From assembly GCA_965227335.1 (NCBI GenBank), contig CBDDFV010000009.1, forward strand, positions 682,001-746,000: a stretch of DNA of 64,000 nucleotides. Direction: 5' to 3'. The DNA comes from CBDDFV01 sp965227335 (lineage in GTDB: Bacteria; Planctomycetota; Phycisphaerae; Phycisphaerales; SM1A02). Below the pieces are notes generated by a model. The model was not told the DNA's origin. It did not search any database and saw only the letters and a list, made by a program, of their open reading frames with translations. Position numbers and translations under genes: made by a program. Shown here in pieces: positions 17,436-26,265 of this stretch; position 1 is the stretch's first letter, and the number at the start of each line of letters is the position of its first letter.

Positions 17436-18488
17436 ATGTCGACGTTCATGTCGCCGGCCTCGAAGCAATCCGCGCGTCACTGGTCTCGCCTTCGGCGCGA
17501 GGCGTTGCTCGACGTTCGAATGTGCGACCTCGATCTTCGTATCGAGGGGACGGAGATCGAGCCGCGCGTGGCGCGTTTGTACGAGGAGCTCGAATCACGC
17601 GGGATGCGGTATCGGCCGCCCGTCTGGCTCTCTGACGAGTGGTTCGCCAGCAAGGACGCTCCGGGGATCGCGGTTCCGTTCTTCCTCGCCCATCCACGGC
17701 TGAAGAAGCTGGAGCGGGCGATGATGCTCGACGTCGAGGGCGGCTCGGCCCGGAACTGCATGCGGCTGCTCCGCCACGAGTGCGGGCATGCGTTTCAGTT
17801 CGCGTACCAGCTCCACCGGCGGAAACGCTGGCGGGAGCTGTTCGGATCCTCGGCGGAGCCCTACCCCGAGGCGTACCGGCCGGAGCCGTACAGCCGGGAC
17901 TTCGTCGTCCATCTCGACAACCACTACGCCCAGGCCCATCCGGACGAGGACTTCGCGGAGACGTTTGCGACGTGGCTCGAGCCCCGCGAGACCTGGCGTC
18001 GACGGTACGCCCGCTGGCCGGCGCTGGCGAAACTGGAGTACGTCGACGAGTTGATGCACGAGATCGCCGATCAGCCGCCGAAGGTGAAGTCGCGGCGTCA
18101 GGAGCGCCCGCTGCGACGCCTGCGGGTGACGCTCCGCGAACACTACGACGAACGACGTGAACGCTACGGCCTCGACAACGTGGACATCTACAACCGCGAT
18201 CTGCTGCGAATCTTCGATCGACGTACCGAGCCGGACGCGCGACCCGCGGCGTCGACGCTGCTCCGGCGGTGGAGACGCGATCTGCTGAAGATCGTCGGCG
18301 CGTCGACCGGACTGTATCCCTACACGATCAATGAGGTGTACGGCCTGATGATCGAGCGAAGCCGTCAGCTCAACCTCCGGGCGCCGGACGACCGCACGGA
18401 GGAAGAGCTGAAACGCGACACCGCGGTGCTGCTCGCGGTGCAGACGATGATTCACCTCCAGCGCGGCGGGCGCTGGATCACGATATGA
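17436..18488 (+). CDS. putative zinc-binding metallopeptidase (Peptidase_Mx-like)
   Basis: The start is ATG 17436 (350 residues); ATG 17448 is also possible. The N-terminal half carries LLRHECGHAFQFAYQ, an HExxH site with H114, E115 and H118. After an insertion comes DEDFAETFATWLEPRETW, whose acidic residues supply the third ligand region in gluzincin-like families. The first part (LRREALLDVRMCDLDLRIEGTEIEPRVARLYEELESRGM) matches the putative zinc-binding metallopeptidase family. There is no signal peptide, so it is cytoplasmic. The next gene, 121 bases on, is an ATP-grasp ligase. A ligase plus peptidase pair suggests making and breaking of a peptide-like bond, but this is inference. Confidence 0.8.
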   Translation: MSTFMSPASKQSARHWSRLRREALLDVRMCDLDLRIEGTEIEPRVARLYEELESRGMRYRPPVWLSDEWFASKDAPGIAVPFFLAHPRLKKLERAMMLDVEGGSARNCMRLLRHECGHAFQFAYQLHRRKRWRELFGSSAEPYPEAYRPEPYSRDFVVHLDNHYAQAHPDEDFAETFATWLEPRETWRRRYARWPALAKLEYVDELMHEIADQPPKVKSRRQERPLRRLRVTLREHYDERRERYGLDNVDIYNRDLLRIFDRRTEPDARPAASTLLRRWRRDLLKIVGASTGLYPYTINEVYGLMIERSRQLNLRAPDDRTEEELKRDTAVLLAVQTMIHLQRGGRWITI

Positions 18489-18609
18489 TCGCGCCGCCGA
18501 TCGGTGTCCGCGTGACGCGCCCGGAGCCGAGACGCGGAGGATGTCATTTCATGTCTGAAGACCGCGGCGGTTCGCGTCGGACCCGCACCCGCATCGGGCA
18601 GAGGCCAAC

Positions 18610-19638
18610 ATGAAGAAACTGCGTGTCCTCGCCCTGACGCAGCGCGAACTCGTGCCGCCGGACGAGCCGGTGACCAGTGATGAACTCGCCCGCGCGCGGT
18701 GGAAGACGGACTTCTACGTACGGGAGGCGCTGCTCCAGCTCGGGCACGAGGTGACGTTCCTCGGGGAGGACGACGATCTGCTCGAGGTCCGACGGGCGCG
18801 GGAGGAGATTCGGCCGCACGTGGTCTTCAACCTGCTGGAGCTGTTTGCGAATCGGCCGCGCTTCATGCCGCACATTCTGGGGTACCTGGAGCTGCTGGGA
18901 CAGGCGTACACGGGGTGCAATCCGGTGGGGATGATGTTCTCGCTGGACAAGGCGTTGCAGCGAAAGATCCTGCGTCACCATCGGATCGCGACGCCGGAGT
19001 TCGCGATGGCGCCGCGCAAGCGGGTGTTCCGGCGGCCGCGCCGTCTGCAATTCCCGTTGATCGTGAAGTCGTCGGAGGAGCACGGATCGCGGGGCATCGC
19101 GCAGGCGTCGGTCGTGACATCGGACGAGAAGCTCGCGGAACGAATCGCGCACATTCACGACTCGCTGGAGACGAATGCGATCGTCGAAGAGTACGTGGAG
19201 GGACGCGAGATCTACATGGGCGTCCTCGGCAACCGGCGGCTGCAGGCCCTGCCGGCGTGGGAGCTGCTGTTCACGAAGCTCACGGAGGGCGCGCCGAACA
19301 TCGCCACCTACAAGATGAAATGGGATGTGAACTACCAGGAGCAGATCGGTCTCGAGATGGGCGCGGCGGAGCTGGACCCCGCCCTCGAAGCCCGGATCGC
19401 CCGCACCTGCAAGCGGGCGTACCGCGCGCTGGAGCAGTCCGGCTACTGCCGGTTCGACCTGCGGCTGCGTCCCGACGGCCGCCTCGCCATCATCGAATCG
19501 AACCCCAACCCCGATCTCGCCCTCGACGCGGAGTTCGCCGACTCCGCCCTCGCCGCGGGCTACACGTTTCCCGAGCTGATCCAGCGGCTGCTCATCCTCG
19601 GCCAGGGGTGGATGCGCCGGCTGAAGGCGGACGGTTGA
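18610..19638 (+). CDS. ATP-grasp ligase, D-Ala-D-Ala ligase-like
   Basis: The protein has 342 residues. An N-terminal pre-ATP-grasp Rossmann part (KLRVLALTQRELVPPDEPV ... VTFLGEDDDLLEVRR) is followed by ATP-grasp signatures: FPLIVKSSEEHGSRGI (nucleotide lysine and glycine loop), NAIVEEYVEGREIYMGVLG, and YCRFDLRLRPDGRLAIIESNPNPDL (Mg-binding D/E/N). The last motif is that of D-Ala-D-Ala and related carboxylate-amine ligases. A dedicated peptidoglycan Ddl would more often show a serine-rich binding loop, so the true substrate may be another peptide. The gene is co-directional with the metallopeptidase. Confidence 0.85.
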   Translation: MKKLRVLALTQRELVPPDEPVTSDELARARWKTDFYVREALLQLGHEVTFLGEDDDLLEVRRAREEIRPHVVFNLLELFANRPRFMPHILGYLELLGQAYTGCNPVGMMFSLDKALQRKILRHHRIATPEFAMAPRKRVFRRPRRLQFPLIVKSSEEHGSRGIAQASVVTSDEKLAERIAHIHDSLETNAIVEEYVEGREIYMGVLGNRRLQALPAWELLFTKLTEGAPNIATYKMKWDVNYQEQIGLEMGAAELDPALEARIARTCKRAYRALEQSGYCRFDLRLRPDGRLAIIESNPNPDLALDAEFADSALAAGYTFPELIQRLLILGQGWMRRLKADG

Positions 19639-19741
19639 TCACGGACGCATCGCCGGATTCGTCGGCCCCGACGCAGAGACGCTTCGCGGCTGGTCATGGC
19701 GGCTGGTCATGGCGACGGTTCCCGGCGACAATGCGTAACGT

Positions 19742-20623
19742 ATGCAGGCTGTCATCGACTGGGTCTCCGCCAATCTCGTCAACGCCCGGGTGATCAGCAC
19801 CCTGGCGTTGCTGCTGATTCTCATCACGGTCCGCGCCGTCACGCTGTCGCGGCTGCGTCGGATGGAGGGTCTTTCGAACGATCTCCGCCGCCGCTGGTCC
19901 TCCCAGATCCGGTTGTGGGCGCTGCTGCTGCTGATCCTCGGGCTGATGATCATCTGGGGGTCGGAGCTGCGGGCGTTTGCGCTGTCGGTGGTCGCGATCG
20001 CGGCGGCGATCGTGATCGCGACGAAGGAGCTGATCATGTGCGTCAGCGGCGCCCTCCTCAAGACGGGCGGGCGTTCATTCGTGATCGGCGACCGCATCGA
20101 GATCGGCGCCTTTCGCGGCGACGTCGTGGATCAGACGCTGCTCACCACGACGCTGCTGGAGATCGGACCGGGGCCGAACATCCATCAGCACACGGGCCGG
20201 TCGGTCGTGATTCCAAACAGCCTGATGCTGACCACCCCCGTGATCAACGAGACGTTCTTCGACGAGTACGTGCTGCACGCGTTCGCCGTGCCGATCGGCA
20301 GGGAGGACAATCTCAAGGCGGCGGAGTCGGCGCTGCTCCAGGCCGCGCGGGACGAGTGCGCCTCGTACTTCGACACCGCGCGCGAACACATCGAGGAACT
20401 CGTCCGACGGGAGGGTCTGGAGCCGCTGTCGGTCGAACCGCGGGTCACCCTCCGGATGGACGAGCCGGGCAAGACCGTCATGCTCGCCCGCATTCCAGCC
20501 CCCGCGCGGCGGAAGGGCCGTATCGAACAGGCGATTCTGCGTCGGTATCTCGCCCGGATGGAAGCGGAGCGGTCGACCGGCGACGACGAGCACGACGCGG
20601 GATCCGGCGAACCGATCCGGTGA
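19742..20623 (+). CDS. small-conductance mechanosensitive ion channel (MscS family)
   Basis: The protein has 293 residues. Three hydrophobic helices lie at about 15-32, 55-75 and 78-100. The third leads into the pore-lining to beta-domain transition (ELIMCVSGALLKTGGRSFVIGDRIEIGAFRGDVVDQTLLTT). The VIPNSLMLTTPVINET motif is diagnostic of the MscS beta-domain. The C-terminal alpha/beta domain extends to residue 293. It would release osmolytes during hypo-osmotic shock. It is a single gene, with the convergent neighbour ending 16 bases away. Confidence 0.9.
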   Translation: MQAVIDWVSANLVNARVISTLALLLILITVRAVTLSRLRRMEGLSNDLRRRWSSQIRLWALLLLILGLMIIWGSELRAFALSVVAIAAAIVIATKELIMCVSGALLKTGGRSFVIGDRIEIGAFRGDVVDQTLLTTTLLEIGPGPNIHQHTGRSVVIPNSLMLTTPVINETFFDEYVLHAFAVPIGREDNLKAAESALLQAARDECASYFDTAREHIEELVRREGLEPLSVEPRVTLRMDEPGKTVMLARIPAPARRKGRIEQAILRRYLARMEAERSTGDDEHDAGSGEPIR

Positions 20624-20638
20624 GCGTCGCGACGGCCG

Positions 20639-21751
20639 TCAGGCGGGGGGGCGAACGGGCGACGCGAGCACCCGGGTTTCCTTCGCGATGTTGCTGAGGT
20701 AACGGAACGGACTGTCGTCCGCGCGGCGGACGGCGCCGATCGCGCGGGCCCCCGCCAGGGCGGCGAAGCCGATGGCGAGTCCCGCCCCCGCGCCGACCAT
20801 CAGGAGGGAGCTTGTGCCGATGAGGGTCCCGACCACGGCGGGCGCCTTCCAGTCCGCGACGTCCTCGATCGCTCCGAGTCGTTTCCACCAGGCATCCTTG
20901 CGGAATGCGTCCCAGCGATCGCGGACGGCCGCCGCGCGTTCGCGCAGGCGTCGCTGCAGCTCTGCGGGATCACTGATCTTCGGGAGCGGCGCCGCGTCAG
21001 ACGAGATCTCGTTGAGAAACGCGGAGAGCGGCGGGCTGTCCTTCAGGATGCTGGCGATGTCCGCGGCGGTGAGCTGGTCGAGATCAAAGGTGGTCTGCAT
21101 GAACACCTGGGCGAGCAGCGCGGTCTGATCGGGCTCGCCGGCCGGCGTCTGCGGACCGGGCGTCCTGAGCAGTTCTTCGAGGAGCATCTTCGTCTTGAAG
21201 GTCGATGCGGCGCCGTGAACGCGCCAGTCCGTGGTGACGGCGTTCAGCCCCTTGTGTTCGGCGAGGGCGATGGCGGTCTGCGACATGATGGCCTCGCCGA
21301 GCAGGGGGTGCACGCAGACCCACTGTTCGGGCGTCACCGTCCGTTGCGTGCAGGGCCAGGCGAGCCCGCGCGATTCGAGGAACTCGATCAGCTGTTCCGC
21401 CTTGCCGCGATGAATCTGGAACGCCTGATCGGACTGATACGCGGCTTGCGCACGCTCTCGGGTGAGATCCGCGAGCAGTTCTTCGTGCTCGCCGATCTTC
21501 CGGCCGATGGCCGTCTGCTCCTTGTACACCTCGTAGTCGTGAGGACTCTCGGCCCCGAGCAGCGGTTCGCCGTCGGGTCCGCAGGCTTCCGTGAACGGCC
21601 GCACCGCATCGGGGTCGTGCAGCGCGAAACCGTCCGGCACGATGCGTCGGACCGATCCCACCGACAGCAGGGTGGCCTTCAGCCAGGCGGCGTCCCGCAC
21701 GTGGATGTATGGGTAGTACAACGCTGGTCGGAGGACGGTGGATTCGGCCAT
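20639..21751 (-). CDS. DUF6236-like protein with C-terminal membrane hairpin
   Basis: The protein has 370 residues. The N-terminus (ALYYPYIHVRDAAWLKATLLSVGSVRRIVPDGF) is the pattern I associate with the uncharacterised DUF6236 family, whose members open with a YYPYIxxxxxxWLK motif. Residues about 90-300 are helical. A glycine/alanine-rich hydrophobic hairpin at about 305-345 (GTLIGTSSLLMVGAGAGLAIGFAALAG) precedes a basic tail. There is no catalytic motif. Such genes often sit in accessory regions. Here the neighbours are MscS and a decayed dockerin gene. Function is unknown. Confidence 0.65.
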   Translation of the reverse strand: MAESTVLRPALYYPYIHVRDAAWLKATLLSVGSVRRIVPDGFALHDPDAVRPFTEACGPDGEPLLGAESPHDYEVYKEQTAIGRKIGEHEELLADLTRERAQAAYQSDQAFQIHRGKAEQLIEFLESRGLAWPCTQRTVTPEQWVCVHPLLGEAIMSQTAIALAEHKGLNAVTTDWRVHGAASTFKTKMLLEELLRTPGPQTPAGEPDQTALLAQVFMQTTFDLDQLTAADIASILKDSPPLSAFLNEISSDAAPLPKISDPAELQRRLRERAAAVRDRWDAFRKDAWWKRLGAIEDVADWKAPAVVGTLIGTSSLLMVGAGAGLAIGFAALAGARAIGAVRRADDSPFRYLSNIAKETRVLASPVRPPA

Positions 21752-21767
21752 GGCGCATCAGCCCCGG

Positions 21768-21962
21768 TTACTTGCACGTTCCCGACGACGCCAGCAGAAT
21801 CGCCGGGTCGCCTGCGTTGACGTCGCCGTCTTCGTTCAGATCGGGGGGGCACGGCGCAGTTCGCATCGACAGCATGATCAGCCCTTTCCCGCTGAAGGAC
21901 CAGCATGCTGCGGCCAACGGTCGTTCGTCAAGAAAAAACGCCGGCAGGCCGCCCCGCTCCTC
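21768..21962 (-). pseudogene. decayed C-terminal tail of a dockerin-bearing secreted protein
   Basis: Between two intact genes the minus strand reads CPPDLNEDGDVNAGDPAILL then ASSGTCK and a stop at 21770-21768. This aligns residue by residue with the window's GC-type dockerin (CPADLNNDGVVNAGDLAVLLAAWGACP). The Trp-Gly core is changed to Ser-Gly, and a Leu of the calcium loop helix is changed to Pro. About 37 upstream codons are open (GGLPAFFLDERPLAAACWSF ... LIMLSMRTAP) and look like the edge strands of a beta domain. There is no start codon with a ribosome site, and the frame runs into the unrelated SDR gene. I read it as a relic left by deletion of a larger gene. Confidence 0.7.
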
Positions 21963-22737
21963 ACCAGGGGATCTCGCTCCCGTTGTGACTCCAGAATCGC
22001 CCGCTCTTCTCCGCCGTCAGACCGCCGATCACCTCACGCATGCCGCCGATGCTCTGCTCCGGCGTCAGCGGCGCGCCGGAGCCGCCCATGTCCGTCTGCA
22101 CCCAGCCCGGACTCATCGCGATGCAGATGAAACCCTCCGGGCCCAGCTCGGCCGCCAGCGACCGCATGAACATGTTCAGCCCCGCCTTGCTCTCCCGATA
22201 GCCGTAGTAACGGGCGCCGGTGTTGTTCGTGATCGAGCCGAGCCCGCTGCTGATCGAGACGATCGTCTTTCCGTTCCCCTTGCGCAGATGAGGCAGCAGC
22301 GCCGTCGTGACCCGCATCGGACCGAGCAGGTTCACATCCAGCACCCGCGCGGCCCGCTCCACGTCGAGATCCTCAACCGACGGCAGACGTCCCCCGATTC
22401 CCGCGTTGTTGATCAGGAGATCGATTGGCCGACCGTCCAGCGTCTTCACCATCGCCTCGACCGATGACGCATCAGTCACATCCAGTTGCACGACCATGAC
22501 GCCGGTCGCCTGAAGCTCGGTCGCCTCGGCGGGGGTTCGCGCCGTGCCGATGACACGCCAGCCCGCCGCCGAGTATTGCTTTGCGAACTCAAGGCCGAGT
22601 CCGCGATTGGCGCCGGTCACGAGCACGGTCCGGGCGTCCGGGTTGGCCTCGCCGGTGGCGGCGGGCTGTTCCGTCGCCCAGGCGGCGACGCCGAGGGTGG
22701 TCAGGACGAGAAGGGCGGCGCTGAGCAGGGTGCGCAT
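21961..22737 (-). CDS. exported short-chain dehydrogenase/reductase
   Basis: The start at 22737 (258 residues) has GGAG 7 bases upstream. The ATG 13 codons earlier has none. An N-terminal hydrophobic leader (MRTLLSAALLVLTTLGVAAWA) precedes a full SDR domain. The cofactor loop is VTGANRGLGLEF, the NNAG is in LLINNAGIGG, the catalytic Ser is in IVSISSGLGS, and the Tyr-Lys pair is in YYGYRESKAG. The C-terminal SPGWVQTDMGG is usual for the classical family. An SDR with a signal peptide is uncommon, because NAD(P) is not normally supplied outside the cytoplasm. The leader could alternatively be a membrane anchor. Confidence 0.87.
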   Translation of the reverse strand: MRTLLSAALLVLTTLGVAAWATEQPAATGEANPDARTVLVTGANRGLGLEFAKQYSAAGWRVIGTARTPAEATELQATGVMVVQLDVTDASSVEAMVKTLDGRPIDLLINNAGIGGRLPSVEDLDVERAARVLDVNLLGPMRVTTALLPHLRKGNGKTIVSISSGLGSITNNTGARYYGYRESKAGLNMFMRSLAAELGPEGFICIAMSPGWVQTDMGGSGAPLTPEQSIGGMREVIGGLTAEKSGRFWSHNGSEIPW

Positions 22738-22835
22738 GATCGGTCTCCGGGTCAGACAGAGGAAGTGTGTCAACACATGATGGTATCAGGCCGCCGACGC
22801 GGATTCGGCCGGCGGGCGGAGGCGATTCACCAGCG

Positions 22836-23684
22836 TCAGCCACGCACGCCGGCGAGGTAATCCGCGGTCACCGGCGAGCGGGGGCGGCTGAAGACGGTCT
22901 TTGCGGCGCCGCGCTCGACGATTTCGCCGGCCCCGTCCCGCATCCAGAAGACGGCGACGTCATCGGCGATCCGTCGCGCCTGGGCGATGTTGTGCGTGAC
23001 GATCACGACGGTGAATCGGCCGCGAAGCGATCGAATGAGATCTTCGACCAGGCCGCTTGCGCCGGGATCGAGCGCGCTGCACGGTTCGTCGAACAGGATC
23101 ACCTCCGGCTTCAACACGAGCGTCCGGGCGAGACACAGTCGCTGCTGCTGTCCGCCCGACAGCGTGTGGGCCGGAGCGTCGAGGCGATCCTTCACTTCGT
23201 CCCACAGTCCGACCCGTTGCAGGATCTGCTCCGCCGCGGCGTGCCGCTTCCGGCGGTCGCGCATCCCGTGCTGTTTGAGCGGGAACGTCAGGTTGCGCCG
23301 GATCGAGAGCGGGAACGGGTTGGGCTTCTGGAAGATCATGCCGACCCGTCGACGCAGCGACAGCAGATCGATCGGCGCGCCGACGATCTCCTCGTCGTCC
23401 ACGCGGATGCTCCCCGTCACGGCGCAGCCGGGCGACAGATCGGTCAGTCGATTCAGACAGGTCAGGAACGTACTCTTGCCGCAGCCGGATGGCCCGACGA
23501 TGGCGGTCAGGCAACCCTTGTAAATCGGCAACGTCACGTCGCGCAGGGCGAGCGTTCCGTCGTACGCAGCGGACAGACGCTCCACGCTGATGATCGGGTC
23601 GCGATCGAGACAGCACGGCGCGTCGTCGTCATCGCACGGCGCGGCGGGGGGCGAGGCCTGCAACTGGAGTCGCTCGTCGGTCAC
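22836..23684 (-). CDS. pstB: phosphate ABC transporter ATP-binding protein PstB
   Basis: The protein has 282 residues and starts at GTG 23684, overlapping the pstA stop as GTGA. Walker A is GPSGCGKST, the Q-loop region is MIFQKPNPFPLSI (the PNPFP motif is typical of PstB), the signature is LSGGQQQR, and Walker B is VILFDEP. It couples ATP hydrolysis to phosphate uptake through PstC and PstA. The first 25 residues are an Asp/Cys-rich extension (CDDDDAPCC) that is not part of the usual protein. No phoU follows it, although phoU normally comes after pstB. Confidence 0.95.
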   Translation of the reverse strand: MTDERLQLQASPPAAPCDDDDAPCCLDRDPIISVERLSAAYDGTLALRDVTLPIYKGCLTAIVGPSGCGKSTFLTCLNRLTDLSPGCAVTGSIRVDDEEIVGAPIDLLSLRRRVGMIFQKPNPFPLSIRRNLTFPLKQHGMRDRRKRHAAAEQILQRVGLWDEVKDRLDAPAHTLSGGQQQRLCLARTLVLKPEVILFDEPCSALDPGASGLVEDLIRSLRGRFTVVIVTHNIAQARRIADDVAVFWMRDGAGEIVERGAAKTVFSRPRSPVTADYLAGVRG

Positions 23685-24574
23685 GATTCAGTGAGTCTCC
23701 GTCTGAGCCAGCCGTCCGCGGCCCAGCGTGTGATGACGTTGGCGAGGAGGACGAGCCCCGTGAGGAGCAACGCCGACGCCGCCGCGCGAGCCTCCCCGCC
23801 CGGCACGTTCATTGAGAGATCATAGATGTGCAGCGACAAGGCGCGGCCGGAATCGAGCAGACTGCCCGGCGTGCGGGCCACGTAGCCGCTGGTGAACATC
23901 AGAGCGGCGGTTTCGGCGAGGGCGCGGCCGACCCCGAGGATCAGTCCCACCGCCAGCCCCGGCGCCGCCGCGGGGAGAACGATCCGACGCAGCACCGCGC
24001 CGTGCGAGAGTCCCAGCGCCGCCCCCGCCGTGCGGTACGACGCCGGCGTCGATCGCAGGGCCGCCTCCATCGTCCGGACCATGATCGGCAGCGCCATGCA
24101 CGCCAGCGTCAGTCCGCCCGAGAGAATCGAGAAGCCCATCCCGAGTCCGATGCAGAACACCGCGTTCCCGAACAGGCCAAACACGATCGACGGCACGCCG
24201 GCGAGCACGTCCAGCGAAAGTCGGACCAGATGGCCGAGCCGCCCCGGTCGGCGCGTGAAACCGGACAGCATGATCGCGGCGGCGACAGCGATCGGAACGC
24301 TCGCGCCCAGGCACACCAGCAGGATCAACGCGGTCGACAGCAGAATCGGCCCCACCCCGCCCGCTCGTCCGGCGTCCTGCACGGGCTCGATCAGGAACGA
24401 CAGCGACAACTCCGGCAGCCCCCGACGCGCGAGATCCAGCACGATCCACCCGAAGGCCGCGCACACGAGCGCGGCGGTCGTCCAGCTCGCGACGGCGAGG
24501 ATCCGATCCGGGGCGGACGGGCGTCCGCCGCCGATCCACGCGGCGACCGGGGTCGGGTCGTGTCGATCACGCAT
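23681..24574 (-). CDS. pstA: phosphate ABC transporter permease PstA
   Basis: The protein has 297 residues with six predicted membrane segments. The EAA-type loop that contacts PstB is RTMEAALRSTPASYRTAGAALGLSHGAVLRRIVLPAAAPG. The order and overlaps with pstC upstream (8 bases) and pstB downstream (4 bases) fix its role as one of the two phosphate channel subunits in the cytoplasmic membrane. Confidence 0.95.
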   Translation of the reverse strand: MRDRHDPTPVAAWIGGGRPSAPDRILAVASWTTAALVCAAFGWIVLDLARRGLPELSLSFLIEPVQDAGRAGGVGPILLSTALILLVCLGASVPIAVAAAIMLSGFTRRPGRLGHLVRLSLDVLAGVPSIVFGLFGNAVFCIGLGMGFSILSGGLTLACMALPIMVRTMEAALRSTPASYRTAGAALGLSHGAVLRRIVLPAAAPGLAVGLILGVGRALAETAALMFTSGYVARTPGSLLDSGRALSLHIYDLSMNVPGGEARAAASALLLTGLVLLANVITRWAADGWLRRRLTES

Positions 24575-25433
24575 CGCGGCGCTCCGGATCGAATCGCCCC
24601 GCGGTCAGGACCAGCGCGCTGATGATCACCATGAGCGCGAGGCCGCTGACGAACAACGCGGAACGATGAATGTCGACGGCGTACCCGAGTTCGAGCGCGA
24701 TATTCGCGGTCAGGGTGCGGACGGGGTCGAAGACGCTCGACGGCGTCTGGACGACGTTGCCCGCGACCATCAGCACCGCCATCGTCTCGCCGATGGCGCG
24801 TCCCGTCGCAAGCAGGACGCCCGCGAAGATCCCGCCGCGGGCGGTGGGAAGCACGACGCCCCGAATCATCGCCCAGCGTGACAGCCCCAACGCCGCCGCG
24901 CCGCGGATCGACGCTCGCGGCGCGCTGCGGAGGGCCGTCTCGCTGAGCAGCGCGATGGTGGGGAGGATCATGATGGTCAGGATCAGCACGCCCGCGAGGA
25001 GACTCTGTCCGGGCGGCCGCCACATCCGGATCAGCGGGGCGAGGACCGTGACGCCCCAGAAGCCGTAGACGACCGACGGCACGCCGGCGAGCAGTTCGAT
25101 CACCCGACGATACAGCCCCGCGATCCGAGGCGGGGCGACGAAGACGACGAACGCCGCGGACAGCAGGCCGAGCGGCGTCGCCAGGGCCACGGCGCCGATC
25201 GTCGCGGCGAGTGATCCGATCAGCATCGGCGTCAGATCAAACCGTCCCTCGATTCGGCCCGCCGACGGACGCCACGCATCGTCGGTCAGGAAACGGCCGA
25301 CCCCGACCGCACGCAACGCCGGCGCCGACTCGACCAGCAGAAACACCACGATCAGCAACGCGATCAGACCCGCCGCGAGCGCAGCCGCTCGCACCGCGCC
25401 GTCGAGGACGTTGTCACTCCGCAATCGGAACAA
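24567..25433 (-). CDS. pstC: phosphate ABC transporter permease PstC
   Basis: The protein has 288 residues with six membrane segments, and the EAA loop is LLSETALRSAPRASIRGAAALGLSRWAMIRGVVLPTARG. The only in-frame starts near the N-terminus are TTG codons (25433 or 25424). I give the first, which overlaps the pstS stop by 20 bases. It pairs with PstA to form the phosphate channel. Confidence 0.93.
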   Translation of the reverse strand: MFRLRSDNVLDGAVRAAALAAGLIALLIVVFLLVESAPALRAVGVGRFLTDDAWRPSAGRIEGRFDLTPMLIGSLAATIGAVALATPLGLLSAAFVVFVAPPRIAGLYRRVIELLAGVPSVVYGFWGVTVLAPLIRMWRPPGQSLLAGVLILTIMILPTIALLSETALRSAPRASIRGAAALGLSRWAMIRGVVLPTARGGIFAGVLLATGRAIGETMAVLMVAGNVVQTPSSVFDPVRTLTANIALELGYAVDIHRSALFVSGLALMVIISALVLTAGRFDPERRDA

Positions 25434-26265
25434 GGTGCTGGGCCTCGATCAGGTCGTGCACGCGCTCCGAGCGGGCGAACGCGATGAACGCGGACGCGAG
25501 CCGACCGGAGTCGCCGTGCGTCAGCAGATTGAGCGGTCGCGAGAGGGGGAACACGCCCGTTCGAACATGCTCCAGCGTCGGCTCGACGCCGGCCAGCGGA
25601 AGCAGACGCACGGTCCCGCCCCGGTCTGCGGCGGAACGCGCGGCGCCGATCGAGACGTATCCGATCGCGTGCGGATCACCGGCGACCGTGAGCACGCCGT
25701 GCTGGTTGTCGCCCACGATGATGTCCGGTCGAACCGTCGCCGCGTCGAGATCGAAGTGCCTGAGAAACACCTCGAGCGTCGAGCGTCCGTCCGCCTTGTG
25801 CACCACTGTGATCGGCGCATCCGCCCCGCCGACCTCCCGCCAGTTGCTCACGGCGCCCGTGTAGATGGCGGCGATCCGGGTGTCGGTCAGCCGGGCGACG
25901 GGGTTGTCGGCGTGAACGATGATCGTGACCCCGTCGAGCGCGATCGGATGGGCGGTGAGGTCGGTTTCGGCGTCGGTCAGCGCGCGCGAGGCCATCCCGA
26001 TGTCCGCGATCCCGCGTCGGACGTCCGCCATGCCGCGCGAGGAGCCGCCGGTCTGCACATCGATGCGCACGCCGGGGTGGAGCGCTTCGAAACGGCGGCC
26101 GATCTCCGATGCGAGCGGAGCGACGGTGCTCGACCCCGTGATCACAAGGCGTCCCTGCAGCGCATCGGTCGACGCGTCGGCCGGGGACTCGGCGCACGAG
26201 ACCCCCAGCAGGGTCGTGAGGAGGGCGAGGCCGACGGCGAGGGGGCGGATCAGTTCACCAATCAT
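25414..26265 (-). CDS. pstS: phosphate-binding lipoprotein PstS
   Basis: The protein has 283 residues with a lipobox LLGVSC near residue 24, so it is anchored as a lipoprotein. The mature protein has the PBP-like sequence ITGSSTVAPLASEIGRRFEALHPG, GGSSRGMADVRRGIADIGMASR and VHADNPVARLT, which are the phosphate-pocket segments of the PstS family. It captures phosphate and hands it to PstCA. It is the first gene of pstSCAB. I looked upstream for a Pho box and saw no convincing direct repeats. Confidence 0.93.
   Translation of the reverse strand: MIGELIRPLAVGLALLTTLLGVSCAESPADASTDALQGRLVITGSSTVAPLASEIGRRFEALHPGVRIDVQTGGSSRGMADVRRGIADIGMASRALTDAETDLTAHPIALDGVTIIVHADNPVARLTDTRIAAIYTGAVSNWREVGGADAPITVVHKADGRSTLEVFLRHFDLDAATVRPDIIVGDNQHGVLTVAGDPHAIGYVSIGAARSAADRGGTVRLLPLAGVEPTLEHVRTGVFPLSRPLNLLTHGDSGRLASAFIAFARSERVHDLIEAQHLVPIAE

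Noticed and set aside
22738..22835. Promoter and terminator elements between pstB and the SDR
   Set aside because: TTGACA is present on the minus strand, but no -10 lies at a suitable distance, and the GC hairpins there are irregular.
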